Assembly: GCA_025928585.1 (NCBI GenBank)
Contig: JAICJG010000006.1
Coordinates: forward strand, 1-50,025
DNA length: 50,025 bases
Reading direction: 5' to 3'
DNA from: Rhodanobacteraceae bacterium
GTDB taxonomy: Bacteria; Pseudomonadota; Gammaproteobacteria; Xanthomonadales; Rhodanobacteraceae
A program made the position numbers and the translations under genes. The notes below the pieces were generated by a model. That model made no database searches. It worked only from the letters and a program-made list of their open reading frames with translations, and was not told the DNA's origin. Position 1 is the first letter of the stretch. Every line of letters starts with the position of its first letter. Below are positions 9,342-19,100 of the stretch, piece by piece.

Positions 9342-10292
9342 CTATTCCGGTTCCTTCTCGCTGCGAACCCGCACCGGCGGCAGGCCGACGATGTCGTAGG
9401 TCGCCGAAGCGATGCCGATGCCGGCGGCATCGAAGCCCCCGATGATCTCGCGGCTCATTGCGTCCTTGACCTCGCGGATGCCGCGGTCGGCGACGACGAA
9501 GCGCACCGCGAGTTCCAGCCAGTTGTCGGTCAGCCGGTAGAACACGCGCGGCTCGAAATCGGTCGAGTTGACGAAATACACCTCCTGCATGTGCCGCATG
9601 GCTTCGGCACTCACGCGGCTGGTCTGCATGCTGTGGCGCCGGGCGGCTTCGAGGATGATGGCCTCGGCCTTGGCGCGATCGGCGTCGTAGGTGATCGGAA
9701 TCATCATTTCTTCCCAGAGATAGGGGAAGTCGCGCGTGTAGTTGTAGACGGGCTTGTCGAACACCGTGCTGTTGCTTACCGTGACGACGCGACCACTGAA
9801 CTGGCGCCCCTTGATCCACATGGAGGGCTGGTCGCCCTGCTCGCCGGGCGGCTGCCCCATTTCCATGATGGTGGTCTGGATGAAACCGACGGCGATGACT
9901 TCGCCGCGCACGTCGCCCATCAGGATGCGGTCACCCACGTGGAACGTGCGCCCGCGCAGGATCACGAGATAGCCCGCGATCGCCGAAATGGGTTTCTGGA
10001 GGGCGAAGGCCAGACCGGCACTGAGCAGGCCCATCGCGGTAGTGAGATGTGCCGGGTTGTTCAGCCAGATCGACGCAAGGCCGAAAGCGAGCACCACGAC
10101 AAGGATGATATTGACGACCTGGCGTACCCAGAAGATCGCAGGTGCGTTCGGATGGCGCTCGATCAGGTAGCGGTCGAGCGCGGCGAGCAGCCAGCGCAGG
10201 ACGAGCAGCGCGACGATGAGCACGATGCTCATCAGCAGCTTGCGGCCGCTCTCGGCGCTGACTCCGACCAGCCTGATGCCGAAGACGTCCAT
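9342..10292 (-). CDS. MscS-family mechanosensitive channel
   Basis: Small-conductance mechanosensitive channel protein of 316 residues (start MDVFGIRLVG). It has three predicted membrane segments: residues ~20-38, ~60-83, and a pore-lining helix with LSAGLAFALQKPISAIAGYLVI. This is followed by the MscS beta domain (FHVGDRILMGDVRGEVIAVG) with an insertion around MGQPPGEQGDQP, and a cytoplasmic alpha/beta domain. It should release solutes on hypo-osmotic shock. A TATTAT hexamer on the minus strand (10305-10310) lies 12 nt before the ATG, so the leader is very short. A 13-codon longer start exists but would run through that hexamer. Confidence 0.93.
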   Translation of the reverse strand: MDVFGIRLVGVSAESGRKLLMSIVLIVALLVLRWLLAALDRYLIERHPNAPAIFWVRQVVNIILVVVLAFGLASIWLNNPAHLTTAMGLLSAGLAFALQKPISAIAGYLVILRGRTFHVGDRILMGDVRGEVIAVGFIQTTIMEMGQPPGEQGDQPSMWIKGRQFSGRVVTVSNSTVFDKPVYNYTRDFPYLWEEMMIPITYDADRAKAEAIILEAARRHSMQTSRVSAEAMRHMQEVYFVNSTDFEPRVFYRLTDNWLELAVRFVVADRGIREVKDAMSREIIGGFDAAGIGIASATYDIVGLPPVRVRSEKEPE

Positions 10293-10404
10293 GTGCGGCT
10301 CAGGATAATACGGCGGTCGATCGGGCGCCACGCAACGCCCGTTGCGATGCGGGCCGTGACAAACGTGCTTCGGCCGAGCGGAACCAGCCGGGGGCCTGGC
10401 GGCG

Positions 10405-11208
10405 CTACGCCGGGAGGTAAGACAGGCAGGCGTCGAGCAGGTCGCGGATCACGCGCTGGACGCCGGCTGCCCGCTCCGGCCGATATTCGAAGCTGTCCTC
10501 ATCTATATAGGTGTACTGCGCGAGCTCGAGTTGCACCGCTTCGACGCCGGTCGCGGGGCGGCCGTAGTGGCGCGTGATATAGCCGCCCTTGAAACGGCCG
10601 TTGACGACGTGGCTGTAGCGATCGCCACCTCCAGGGGCATGCGTACTCAGGACTTCCGTCAGCGCCGCCTGCAATGCAGGCGTACAACTCCCGCCGCTGG
10701 CGGTGCCGAGATTGAAGTCCGGCAATCGTCCCTCGAAGAACATGGGCACCCGGCTCCGGATCGAATGGCCATCCCACAGCACCACGCGCGGGTGGCGCGC
10801 CCGCATCCGCGCGAGCTCCCCGGCAAGCGCCGCATGGTAGGGCTGCCAATACGCTTCCTTGCGGCGTGCGATTTCCCCTTCATCGGGTTGCTCGGTGGCG
10901 GCGTAGATCGACTCGCCCGCAAATGTCACGACCGGCACCAGCGCGGTTTCGGCACGCCCGGGGTAGAGCGCATGCCCTTGCGGATCGCGATTGAGGTCGA
11001 CCAGGTAGCGCGACCAGCGTGGCACGATCACCGACGCCCCGAGTTCGCGCGCGAACGCATACAACCTGCCGACGTGCCAGTCGGTATCCGTCACCCGGCG
11101 ACCGGCTTCCGTCATGCGCGACGCGACGTCCTCCGGCAGCGCCGTGCCATCGTGCGGCAGGCTCAGCAGCAGCGGTGCCGTCCCTTGGTGCAGCGTATAT
11201 TCCCGCAT
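10405..11208 (-). CDS. hutG: N-formylglutamate deformylase
   Basis: Zinc amidohydrolase of 267 residues converting N-formylglutamate to formate and glutamate, the last step of one histidine-degradation route. Family motifs include LLLSLPHDGTALP, RVTDTDWHVGRLY, SRYLVDLNRDP, VLWDGHSIRS and VQLELAQYTYI. Length is normal. No other hut genes are nearby. It is divergent from the NdvB-like gene. The ATG is preceded by TAGAAT exactly 6 nt upstream and no Shine-Dalgarno sequence, so translation is probably from a leaderless mRNA. Confidence 0.93.
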   Translation of the reverse strand: MREYTLHQGTAPLLLSLPHDGTALPEDVASRMTEAGRRVTDTDWHVGRLYAFARELGASVIVPRWSRYLVDLNRDPQGHALYPGRAETALVPVVTFAGESIYAATEQPDEGEIARRKEAYWQPYHAALAGELARMRARHPRVVLWDGHSIRSRVPMFFEGRLPDFNLGTASGGSCTPALQAALTEVLSTHAPGGGDRYSHVVNGRFKGGYITRHYGRPATGVEAVQLELAQYTYIDEDSFEYRPERAAGVQRVIRDLLDACLSYLPA

Positions 11209-11214
11209 TCGTCG

Positions 11215-11220
11215 ATTCTA
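11215..11220 (-). promoter_or_regulatory. -10 box for a leaderless hutG mRNA
   Basis: On the minus strand TAGAAT (5/6 match to TATAAT) ends 6 nt before the hutG ATG, so transcription would start at or next to the A of ATG. No Shine-Dalgarno sequence fits in the space. Confidence 0.55.
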
Positions 11221-11238
11221 GCGGCCCGAAGGAAGCGC

Positions 11239-11309
11239 GGTCAGAGGGCACTTTCCGGTCCGTGGATCCCACGATCCTCTCCAAGCCCGCGGGAAAGTGC
11301 ACTCTGACC
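11239..11309. repeat. 71-bp imperfect palindrome with GTCAGAG/CTCTGAC ends
   Basis: GGTCAGAGGGCACTTTCC (11239-11256) is complementary to GGAAAGTGCACTCTGACC (11292-11309) at 17 of 18 positions, with a 35-nt loop. Directly after it, GGTTTTG (11312-11318) pairs with CAAAACC (11325-11331). The AAAGTGCACTCTGACC arm is a sequence I associate with dispersed repeats in gammaproteobacteria. It lies between the divergent hutG and NdvB-like genes, so it could affect either promoter. Confidence 0.7.
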
Positions 11310-11391
11310 CCGGTTTTGAATTTGCAAAACCTTCAGGCGTTCGCCCTTACTCTTTGGTGTTCGCCATCCTGCGGTCCCATCGGGAGAATCC

Positions 11392-14082
11392 TTGAACTAC
11401 ACGGCCGCCATCGACGCGCGCCCCCGGCGCGCCGGCGCGCTCGTCGCCGCGTTGTTGCTGGCGCTGCTGGTGGCCGTGCTCAACTTCGTGCTGTGGGCAG
11501 AGGCCGATCGCCCGACCCAGGTCGTACCGTGGAACGGCCAGGCAGCCGGCTTGGCCTACAGCCCGTTCCAGCGCTACCAGAGTCCGCTGGCCGGCAATTT
11601 CCCGACCGACAAGCAGGTCGACGCGGACCTCGCGCTGATGGCGAAACACACCCGGCGCGTGCGCGTGTACTCGGTCCTGCAGTACCCGGAGATTCCGCGC
11701 CTTGCCATGCAGTACCACCTCGACCTGATGGCAGGTGCATGGCTGGATCGCCGAACCGAAAACAACGAAAAGGAAATCGATGCGCTGATCGCGGAAGCGC
11801 GCCGCTGGTCCGACATCAAGCGCGTCGAAGTCGGCAACGAGGTGCTGCTGCGCAATGACATGCCGCCGGCCAAGCTGATGGCGTACATCGATCGCGTGCG
11901 CGCGGCGGTCCACCAGCCGGTTTCCACCGCCGAGCCCTGGCACATCTGGGAAAAGTATCCGGAGCTCGCCGCCCATGTCGACTTCATCACCGTGCACCTG
12001 CTGCCCTATTGGGAGGGGGTACCCCGCAAGGACGCGATCGGCGACGTGCTGCTGCGGTACGAGCACCTGCAGGAACTGTTTCCCGGCAAGCACATCGTGA
12101 TCGGCGAGGTCGGCTGGCCGTCCAATGGCGACCGCTTCGAATACGCCAAGCCCTCGACCGCCAACCAGGCGATCTTCCTGCGCGAGTGGTTCAACGTGGC
12201 CCGCGCCCGGCACCTCGACTACTACATCATGGAGGCCATCGACCAACCGTGGAAGGAAGGCCTGGGCGAAGGCCGCACCGGCGCGTATTGGGGCGTGTTC
12301 AATTCCGCGCGGCAACTGAAATTTCCGCTGACGGGGCCGGTGCTGGAGGACGCGACCTGGCCCTGGAAGGCGTTGGCCTCCGGACTGCTCGCGCTCGGTC
12401 CGATGATCTGGTTCGCCTGGCGATTCGCGCGCTTCAAGCTGGCGGGACGCTTCGTGTACCTGGCCCTGATCCAGCTCGCCGCGGCGCTGATTGTGTGGTC
12501 GGTGACGGTACCGTTCCAGTTCTACCTCGACGTCGTCGACTGGGGAATGCTGATCATCCTGTTCCCGGCGCAGTTGGCGATCCTCGCGATCCTCCTGATC
12601 AACGGCTTCGAATTCGTGGAGGTGCTGTGGCGCCGCAAGTGGCTCCGGCATTTCGGGTTGCTCGAGCCGGATCCACCCGCGCAGCAGCCGTTCGTCTCGA
12701 TCCACCTCGCCTGCTACAACGAACCGCCGGACATGGTGATCGCGACGCTGGACTCACTTGCCGCGCTCGACTACCGGAACTTCGAGGTGCTGGTGATCGA
12801 CAACAACACCAAGAACGAGGAGGTCTGGAAACCGGTCGAGGAGCACTGCGCGAAGCTCGGCGACCGCTTCCGCTTCTTCCACCTCGATCCCTGGCCCGGC
12901 TTCAAGGCCGGCGCGCTGAACTACGGCCTCAAGCAGACCGATCCGCGCGCCGACATCATCGGGGTGATCGATGCCGACTACGTGGTGCGCAAGGACTGGC
13001 TGGCGGCGCTGACCGGCTATTTCCACGACCGCAACGTCGCGGTGGTGCAGTGCCCGCAGGCGCACCGCGAGTTCCAGACCAACGCGTTCCGGCGCATGAC
13101 CAACTGGGAGTTCGACGGCTTCTTCCGGATCGGCATGCACCATCGCAACGAGCGCAACGCGATCATCCAGCACGGCACCATGACGATGGTGCGGAGGGTC
13201 GCGCTGGAAGGCACCGGCGGCTGGTCGGAATGGACGATCTGCGAGGATGCCGAGCTCGGCCTGCGCCTGATGCACGCGGGTTATGAAACCGTGTACGTCG
13301 ACGAACTGATGGGCAAGGGCCTCACGCCGGCCGACTTCCGCGCCTACAAGAGCCAACGCTACCGCTGGGCGTTCGGCGCGATGCAGATCCTGAAGGGTCG
13401 CTGGAACTGTATGGTGCACAAGGGGCCGCTGACGGGCGGCCAGCGTTTCCACTTCCTGACGGGCTGGTTCTCGTGGTTCGCCGACGCGCTGCACATGGTG
13501 TTCACCCTGATGGCACTGGGCTGGACCGCCGGCATGTTGCTCGCCCCGACCCTATTCAGCCTGCCGATGCGGCTGTTCCTGATCCCGGTGATGGGGTTCT
13601 TTGTCGCCAAGGCCGTATTCGGCGTGGTGCTGTACCGCGCGCGGGTGCCGTGCAGTTGGCGTGATACGCTCATGGCGTCGATCGCGAGCATGGGACTGTC
13701 GCACGCGATCGCGCGCGGCGTATGGATGGGCCTGATCAAGCAGAAGACCGCCTTCGTGCGGACCGCCAAGAGTCGCCGCCTGGGCGGCGCCGCCGCCGGT
13801 GCGCTCGGCCCGGTGCGCGAGGAACTCCTGATGTCCGTGGCGCTGGTCCTTGCGATCATCGGCATGGCCATCACCTTCGGGACGCACTACATCGAAGGCG
13901 AGCTGTGGATGGTCATCCTCGGCGCGCAGGCGATCCCGTACCTGTCCGCGCTGATCGGCGCGCTGGTCGCCCACTACTCCCACGAGCGCCCGGCGGAAGC
14001 GCCCGCGACCGAGAACGCACCTTCCCGCGAGCAACCCGCGCATGCGCCGGAGCCCATCGAGGCCCGCACCGCAACGGGCTGA
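11392..14082 (+). CDS. ndvB: GH17-GT2 fusion, NdvB-like beta-glucan synthase/transferase
   Basis: An 896-residue membrane enzyme starting at TTG with a GGGAG ribosome site just upstream. Order: one N-terminal membrane segment (~15-35); a periplasmic GH17 domain (~50-320) with likely catalytic Glu in VGNEV (~149) and IGEVGWPS (~238); several membrane helices (~325-420); a cytoplasmic family 2 glycosyltransferase domain (from PFVSIHLACYNEP, ~433) with DADY (~525), CED (~616) and QRYRW (~655); then C-terminal membrane helices. The arrangement and length match Pseudomonas aeruginosa NdvB, which makes cyclic beta-1,3-glucans linked to biofilm antibiotic tolerance. The last 40 residues are Ala/Pro/Glu-rich and probably disordered. 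Confidence 0.85.
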   Translation: MNYTAAIDARPRRAGALVAALLLALLVAVLNFVLWAEADRPTQVVPWNGQAAGLAYSPFQRYQSPLAGNFPTDKQVDADLALMAKHTRRVRVYSVLQYPEIPRLAMQYHLDLMAGAWLDRRTENNEKEIDALIAEARRWSDIKRVEVGNEVLLRNDMPPAKLMAYIDRVRAAVHQPVSTAEPWHIWEKYPELAAHVDFITVHLLPYWEGVPRKDAIGDVLLRYEHLQELFPGKHIVIGEVGWPSNGDRFEYAKPSTANQAIFLREWFNVARARHLDYYIMEAIDQPWKEGLGEGRTGAYWGVFNSARQLKFPLTGPVLEDATWPWKALASGLLALGPMIWFAWRFARFKLAGRFVYLALIQLAAALIVWSVTVPFQFYLDVVDWGMLIILFPAQLAILAILLINGFEFVEVLWRRKWLRHFGLLEPDPPAQQPFVSIHLACYNEPPDMVIATLDSLAALDYRNFEVLVIDNNTKNEEVWKPVEEHCAKLGDRFRFFHLDPWPGFKAGALNYGLKQTDPRADIIGVIDADYVVRKDWLAALTGYFHDRNVAVVQCPQAHREFQTNAFRRMTNWEFDGFFRIGMHHRNERNAIIQHGTMTMVRRVALEGTGGWSEWTICEDAELGLRLMHAGYETVYVDELMGKGLTPADFRAYKSQRYRWAFGAMQILKGRWNCMVHKGPLTGGQRFHFLTGWFSWFADALHMVFTLMALGWTAGMLLAPTLFSLPMRLFLIPVMGFFVAKAVFGVVLYRARVPCSWRDTLMASIASMGLSHAIARGVWMGLIKQKTAFVRTAKSRRLGGAAAGALGPVREELLMSVALVLAIIGMAITFGTHYIEGELWMVILGAQAIPYLSALIGALVAHYSHERPAEAPATENAPSREQPAHAPEPIEARTATG

Positions 14083-14176
14083 TGCCGCCCGTGCGCGCGC
14101 CACGTTCCCGCACTCGCCGCGATGACGGCCATGCAAATGGCAGATCCGCGGCACCGTCCTCGAAGCTGCGCACCCG

Positions 14177-15958
14177 ATGCGGTGCATGAATCCAGTACGT
14201 GCCCGCATTGGGTGCACGCTCGTCGCAATGACGATACTTCTCACTGCGCCTGTCGCGCGCGCCGACACCCTGAAGGTGACGATCGACGGCGTCGACAAGC
14301 ATCTTGCCGAAGCCATTCGCACGGAAGTGTCCGCCAGCCAGTACGCCGCGCGCACCGACGTCACCGGCACCCAGGCCCGCGCGTTGGCCGATGACGCAAG
14401 CAGCGAAGCCGCGACCGCCCTGCAGCCGTATGGCTACTACAACGCCGACGTCGAAGCCAATCTCACCCGCAACGGAAATGCATGGACGCTGCACCTGCAG
14501 GTCGCGACAGGCCCTCCGACCAGGGTCGCCCTGCTCGACCTCCAGGTGCCGCGCATTGCGATGCAGCTCGCGCCCGTGCGCAAGGCCGCGCAGTCGTTCC
14601 ACCCGCGCGCGGGCGAGCAGATGAACGACTCGCTCTACGAATCATCCAAGGGCGCGATCGGTACGGCGCTGCTGGAACACGGCTGGCTGGATGCCGAAGC
14701 GGAAGTGCATCGCGTCGAGGTGACGCGCGCCAGCAACAGCGCGGCGATCCATTTGCACTACAAGGTCGGGGAGCGCTACAAGCTCGGCGCGGTGATCTTC
14801 AAGGGCTCGCAATTCAAGCCGGGCTTCCTGCAGCGTTACGTGCCGTGGCAACCCGGCGACTGGTATTCGCAGGCAAACCTGCTCGCCCTGCAACAGTCGC
14901 TGACCGACGCCGAGTATTTCTCGATCGTCGACGTGCAACCCGAGGTCGACGAAGCCAAAGGCCACGTGGTTCCCGTGCAGGTCGAGGTCGCACCGGCCAA
15001 GCGCACGGTGTACACCGCCGGGGTGTTCGTCGGCACCGACACCGGACCCGGGGTTCGCGCCGGCATCCGCCGGCGCTGGATCAACCGCAGCGGCCATACC
15101 CTGGACACGCAGGCGCTGCTGGCGCAGCGCCTGAAGACCGCGCAGGTCGTCTACGGCATTCCGCGTCCCGGCCGGGACCACGCGAGTTTCAATCTCGGCA
15201 TCGGCTATCGCGACGAAAACACCACGACGTCCAAGTCGCGCACGTTCTCGACCGCCGCCAACGCAACGCGCGACTGGCATGGCTTCGTGCGTACGCTCGG
15301 CGTCCACCTTCTGACCGGCACGTTCACGGTCGGCAACCATGGAAGGCGGAACGTCGGCATTCCGGGCATCGAGCGCGGCCAGAGTACCCTCGTCTATCCG
15401 GAAGTCGCGCTGACGAAGAAGGTCGCCGACAACCCGTTGTTCGTGCGCCGCGGGTACTCGATCAACCTGATCGCGCGTGCGGGTCCCGGGATCGATACCC
15501 GTTTTGCGCAGGTGCTGGCCGACGTGGTGTGGATCCATGCGCTCGGCCAGGACAACCGCGTGATCCTGCGCGCCAACGCCGGTATCACCAGCGTAGGGGA
15601 TTTCAGCAAGCTGCCGCCGCGACTGCGCTTCTTCGCCGGCGGCGATCGCTCGATCCGCGGCTACGGCTACCAGGCGATCGGCCCCCGCAACGCCTACGGC
15701 CTGGTGGTGGGTGGCGAGCGCCTGCTGGTCGGCAGCGCGACCGTCGAGCACTATTTCACGCGCGACTGGGGCATCGCCGCGTTCGTCGACTCCGGCGACG
15801 CCTTCGACGGCACCCATTTCCATGCAAGCACCGGCGCCGGCCTCGGCCTGCGCTGGCGCTCGCCGGTCGGCATGGTGCGCGTCGACCTCGGCGTGCCGGT
15901 GAACAACCCCTACCACCACGGTGTGCAGTTGCACATCGTGATCGGACCCGACTTGTGA
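14177..15958 (+). CDS. tamA: TamA, outer-membrane assembly factor (Omp85 family)
   Basis: The 593-residue protein has a signal peptide ending at VARA (about residue 30), three POTRA domains (roughly to residue 280) and a C-terminal beta barrel with the Omp85 signature RFFAGGDRSIRGYGY and a barrel end GVQLHIVIGPDL. TamA is the outer-membrane half of the translocation and assembly module that helps assemble outer-membrane proteins and supports lipid transport. An ATG three codons further on (14186) is an equally possible start. tamB follows after 142 bp, confirming the pair. Confidence 0.95.
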   Translation: MRCMNPVRARIGCTLVAMTILLTAPVARADTLKVTIDGVDKHLAEAIRTEVSASQYAARTDVTGTQARALADDASSEAATALQPYGYYNADVEANLTRNGNAWTLHLQVATGPPTRVALLDLQVPRIAMQLAPVRKAAQSFHPRAGEQMNDSLYESSKGAIGTALLEHGWLDAEAEVHRVEVTRASNSAAIHLHYKVGERYKLGAVIFKGSQFKPGFLQRYVPWQPGDWYSQANLLALQQSLTDAEYFSIVDVQPEVDEAKGHVVPVQVEVAPAKRTVYTAGVFVGTDTGPGVRAGIRRRWINRSGHTLDTQALLAQRLKTAQVVYGIPRPGRDHASFNLGIGYRDENTTTSKSRTFSTAANATRDWHGFVRTLGVHLLTGTFTVGNHGRRNVGIPGIERGQSTLVYPEVALTKKVADNPLFVRRGYSINLIARAGPGIDTRFAQVLADVVWIHALGQDNRVILRANAGITSVGDFSKLPPRLRFFAGGDRSIRGYGYQAIGPRNAYGLVVGGERLLVGSATVEHYFTRDWGIAAFVDSGDAFDGTHFHASTGAGLGLRWRSPVGMVRVDLGVPVNNPYHHGVQLHIVIGPDL

Positions 15959-16100
15959 GCAGCCTGTCCATCTACTGCGCTACTCGCCAAGGCCATGGGG
16001 GTCGCCGCAAGGGCCGCCTGCGGCGTTCCAATCGCCAGTCCCGCCGATCGGGCCGCCGCCACGCGACCCGTCTGCGCTCGCAACGCTTTGCAGTCCGCTC

Positions 16101-19100
16101 ATGACCAGAAGAAGCAAATGGCTGGCGAGGATCGGCATCGCCGCGCTGGTGCTGATTGCCGCGTGCTTCGCCGCCCTCGCCTGGGTGCTGTACACCCCCT
16201 CCGGGCTGCGCTTCGCACTCGATCGCGGGGTGGCGATGATGCACGGCCAGTTCGCATACGCGAGCGCCAGCGGAACGCTCGCTGGCGAAACCACGATCAC
16301 GGGACTGCGCTGGCGCGATGCGGCCGGTGACACGCTGAGCATCGACCACGCCGTGGTGGGCCTGCAACCATGGGCGTTGCTGGATCGTCGCATCCATGTC
16401 CGCAAGGCGCGCGTCGATGGCGTCGTGTTCGACATGGCACCAGCCGCACCCTCAAAAAACCAGGGGAGTTTCTCGCTGCAGTCGCTGAAGCCGCCGCTGC
16501 CCATCGTGCTCGACGACGCGCGCGTCACCGGCATCCATGTCCGCCGCGCGGGCCAGCCGGTGTTCACCGCCGACAGCCTCGCGATAGCGGGACGCTGGAG
16601 CGCCGACCAGTTGAAGCTGGACAGCCTCGACCTGCGCGCGCCCAACGGACATGTCACGCTCACCGGGACGCTTTCGCTGGCAAGCGGCTACCACGGTACG
16701 GGTCGCGCGACGATCGACTGGACCCAGGGCGGAACCCACTACGTCGGGACCATTACTTCGCACTCCGACGGCAAGCAGGCGAGGCTCCACGCCGGCTTGT
16801 CTTCACCCGTGCGGGCGGACCTCGATGCCGACGTCGCGCTCGCCGCAGGCCACGCCTGGCAAGTGTCGCTCGAGGTGCCGCCCTTCGATGCCGGCGACCT
16901 GCCCGTCCTCCCCGCCTCCGTCCAGACGCTGGCGCTCGGCCTGCACGGTACCGGCGACATACAGGGCGGCATGCTGAAGGGCCAAATCGTCGCCAACGGC
17001 CATACCGTCTTGATCGATCCCGCACAATTCCAATACGACGGCCAAACACTGACGCTCGAACTGCTGAAGCTGCGTTCCCCATCGATGCCCGGCATTGCCA
17101 CCGCGACCGGCACGGTGCGCCTCGGCGCGACGCCGATCGCGGCATCCCTCGATGTCGCATGGCAGGGCGTGCGCCTGCCCGCGGATCTCGCCGGACAGCC
17201 ACTCGACACCCACGGCAAGCTTCACGTGGACGGCAGCACCAGGCGATTCGCCGCCAAGGGAGCGCTCACGGTAGGCCCCCCAGGACACCCCGCCGACCTG
17301 CGCGTCGATCTTGCCGGCACGTCGCAGGCCATCGAACTGCACTCGCTCAAGCTGGTCCAGAAGAATGGCGGGCTCGACGCGCACGGCAGCATCGACGTCT
17401 CGCCGCGCACGTCGTGGAAGCTCGCCGCCACCGCGAAGCATTTCGATCCCGGCGCAATCCTCGCGGGCTGGAACGGAGCACTGGATTTCAAGCTTGCGAC
17501 CCAAGGCACGCTGGCACCCAGCGGTCCGCAGGCGACGTTCCGGCTGACCGACGTCCGCGGCATGTTGCGCGGACGCAACCTGGCCGGCAGCCATGCCGAT
17601 GTACGCGTCACCTCGTCGAACCTGCTCGACGGTGCGTTGACGCTGGTCGCGGGACAAAGCCGCATCAGCGCGGCCGGAAAGCCAGGCAAGCGCACCGACG
17701 CGACCGTCACCCTCGACATCGCTTCCCTCGGCGACTGGCTACCCCAGGCACACGGCAGCTTGCAGGGACGCTTCACCATCCGGGGCATCTGGCCGAAGCT
17801 CGCCGTCGCGGGACACCTGCACGGCAGCGGCTTGGAGCAGGCCGGCACCCGCATCCATTCGCTCGAGCTCACCGCATCGATCCCCGACATCAGCCAACCG
17901 GGCGGCGATTTCCGTTTGACGCTCGCGGGCGTGCACGCTGCGGGACTCGACTTCGCGACCATTCACTTGAGCGCCCGGGGCACGGCCGAAGCGCACCACT
18001 TGTCGCTCGACGCGGGCGGCAAGCAATTGAGCGCAAGGCTCTCGCTCGCCGGAAGCTGGCAAGCCAGGGCAAGGCGCTGGACCGGTACGCTGAGCGCCGT
18101 GAAACTCGCACCGCAAGGCCTGACCGCGTGGCAACAGCAGCAGCCGGCCACGATCACCTGGCGACGTGGCGCGGCCACGCTATCGCGCTTTTGCCTGGTC
18201 GCCGGTGACGCGCACCTGTGCCTGTCTGGCAACCGCAGCGCCCGGGGCGCCGTCGCGATCGACTACGACCTCCGCGAGCTGCCGCTGCAGATGTTCGCCC
18301 CGCTGGTTTCCGGCGCGGACCCGCTGCAGGCGACCGGCACGCTTGGCGGCTCCGGGCAGGTAACGCTCGGCGCGGACGGTGCGCTCGGGGGCAAGGCGAG
18401 CCTGTCCGCTGGCGCCGGCAGCATCAGCTACGCTTCGAATTCCGCCCAGCCGTTGCTGGCATGGACCCGAATCAACCTGGGGGTCCATGCCGGAGGCAAC
18501 CGCCAGGCCTTTCGGCTGCACGGGGTGCTGGCCGATGGGGGGCACGTCGATGGCAACGTCACGATGGGCGGCACCACGCATGCCCTCGACGGCCACATCG
18601 ATGTCGATCTGCGGAGCCTTGCGTTCCTTGCGGCGCTGACGCCCGAAATCGCCAACGTGCAAGGCAGCCTGGCCGGACGGCTGGCGCTCGCAGGCACGCT
18701 TTCGGCGCCGCGCTTCCAGGGCAGCATCCGCACGCGGGGTCTCGCTGCGGAATTGCCGCGCGCAGGCCTGAAGCTCCACGACGGCGCCTTCGCGATCGCC
18801 GGCGGTCCCGGTGGCCGCCTCGCGATCGAGGGCCGGGTGACTTCGGGGAAAGGCGTTCTGCACGTGACCGGCAGCGCAGGCCTCTCTGCCGGTGCGCCGT
18901 TCTCGCTCGCGCTCCAAGGCAGCAACGTGCTGGTCGCCGACATTCCCGCCGCGCACGTGGTGGCCTCTCCGGATTTGCAGATCGCACGCGCCGAGGGCGC
19001 GCTCACGATCAGGGGCAGCGTGGCGATCCCGAGCGCCAGCGTCAAGATCGAGAAGCTGCCGGGCCAAGGTCCCGCGCGCGCATCACCCGACGTCGTGATC

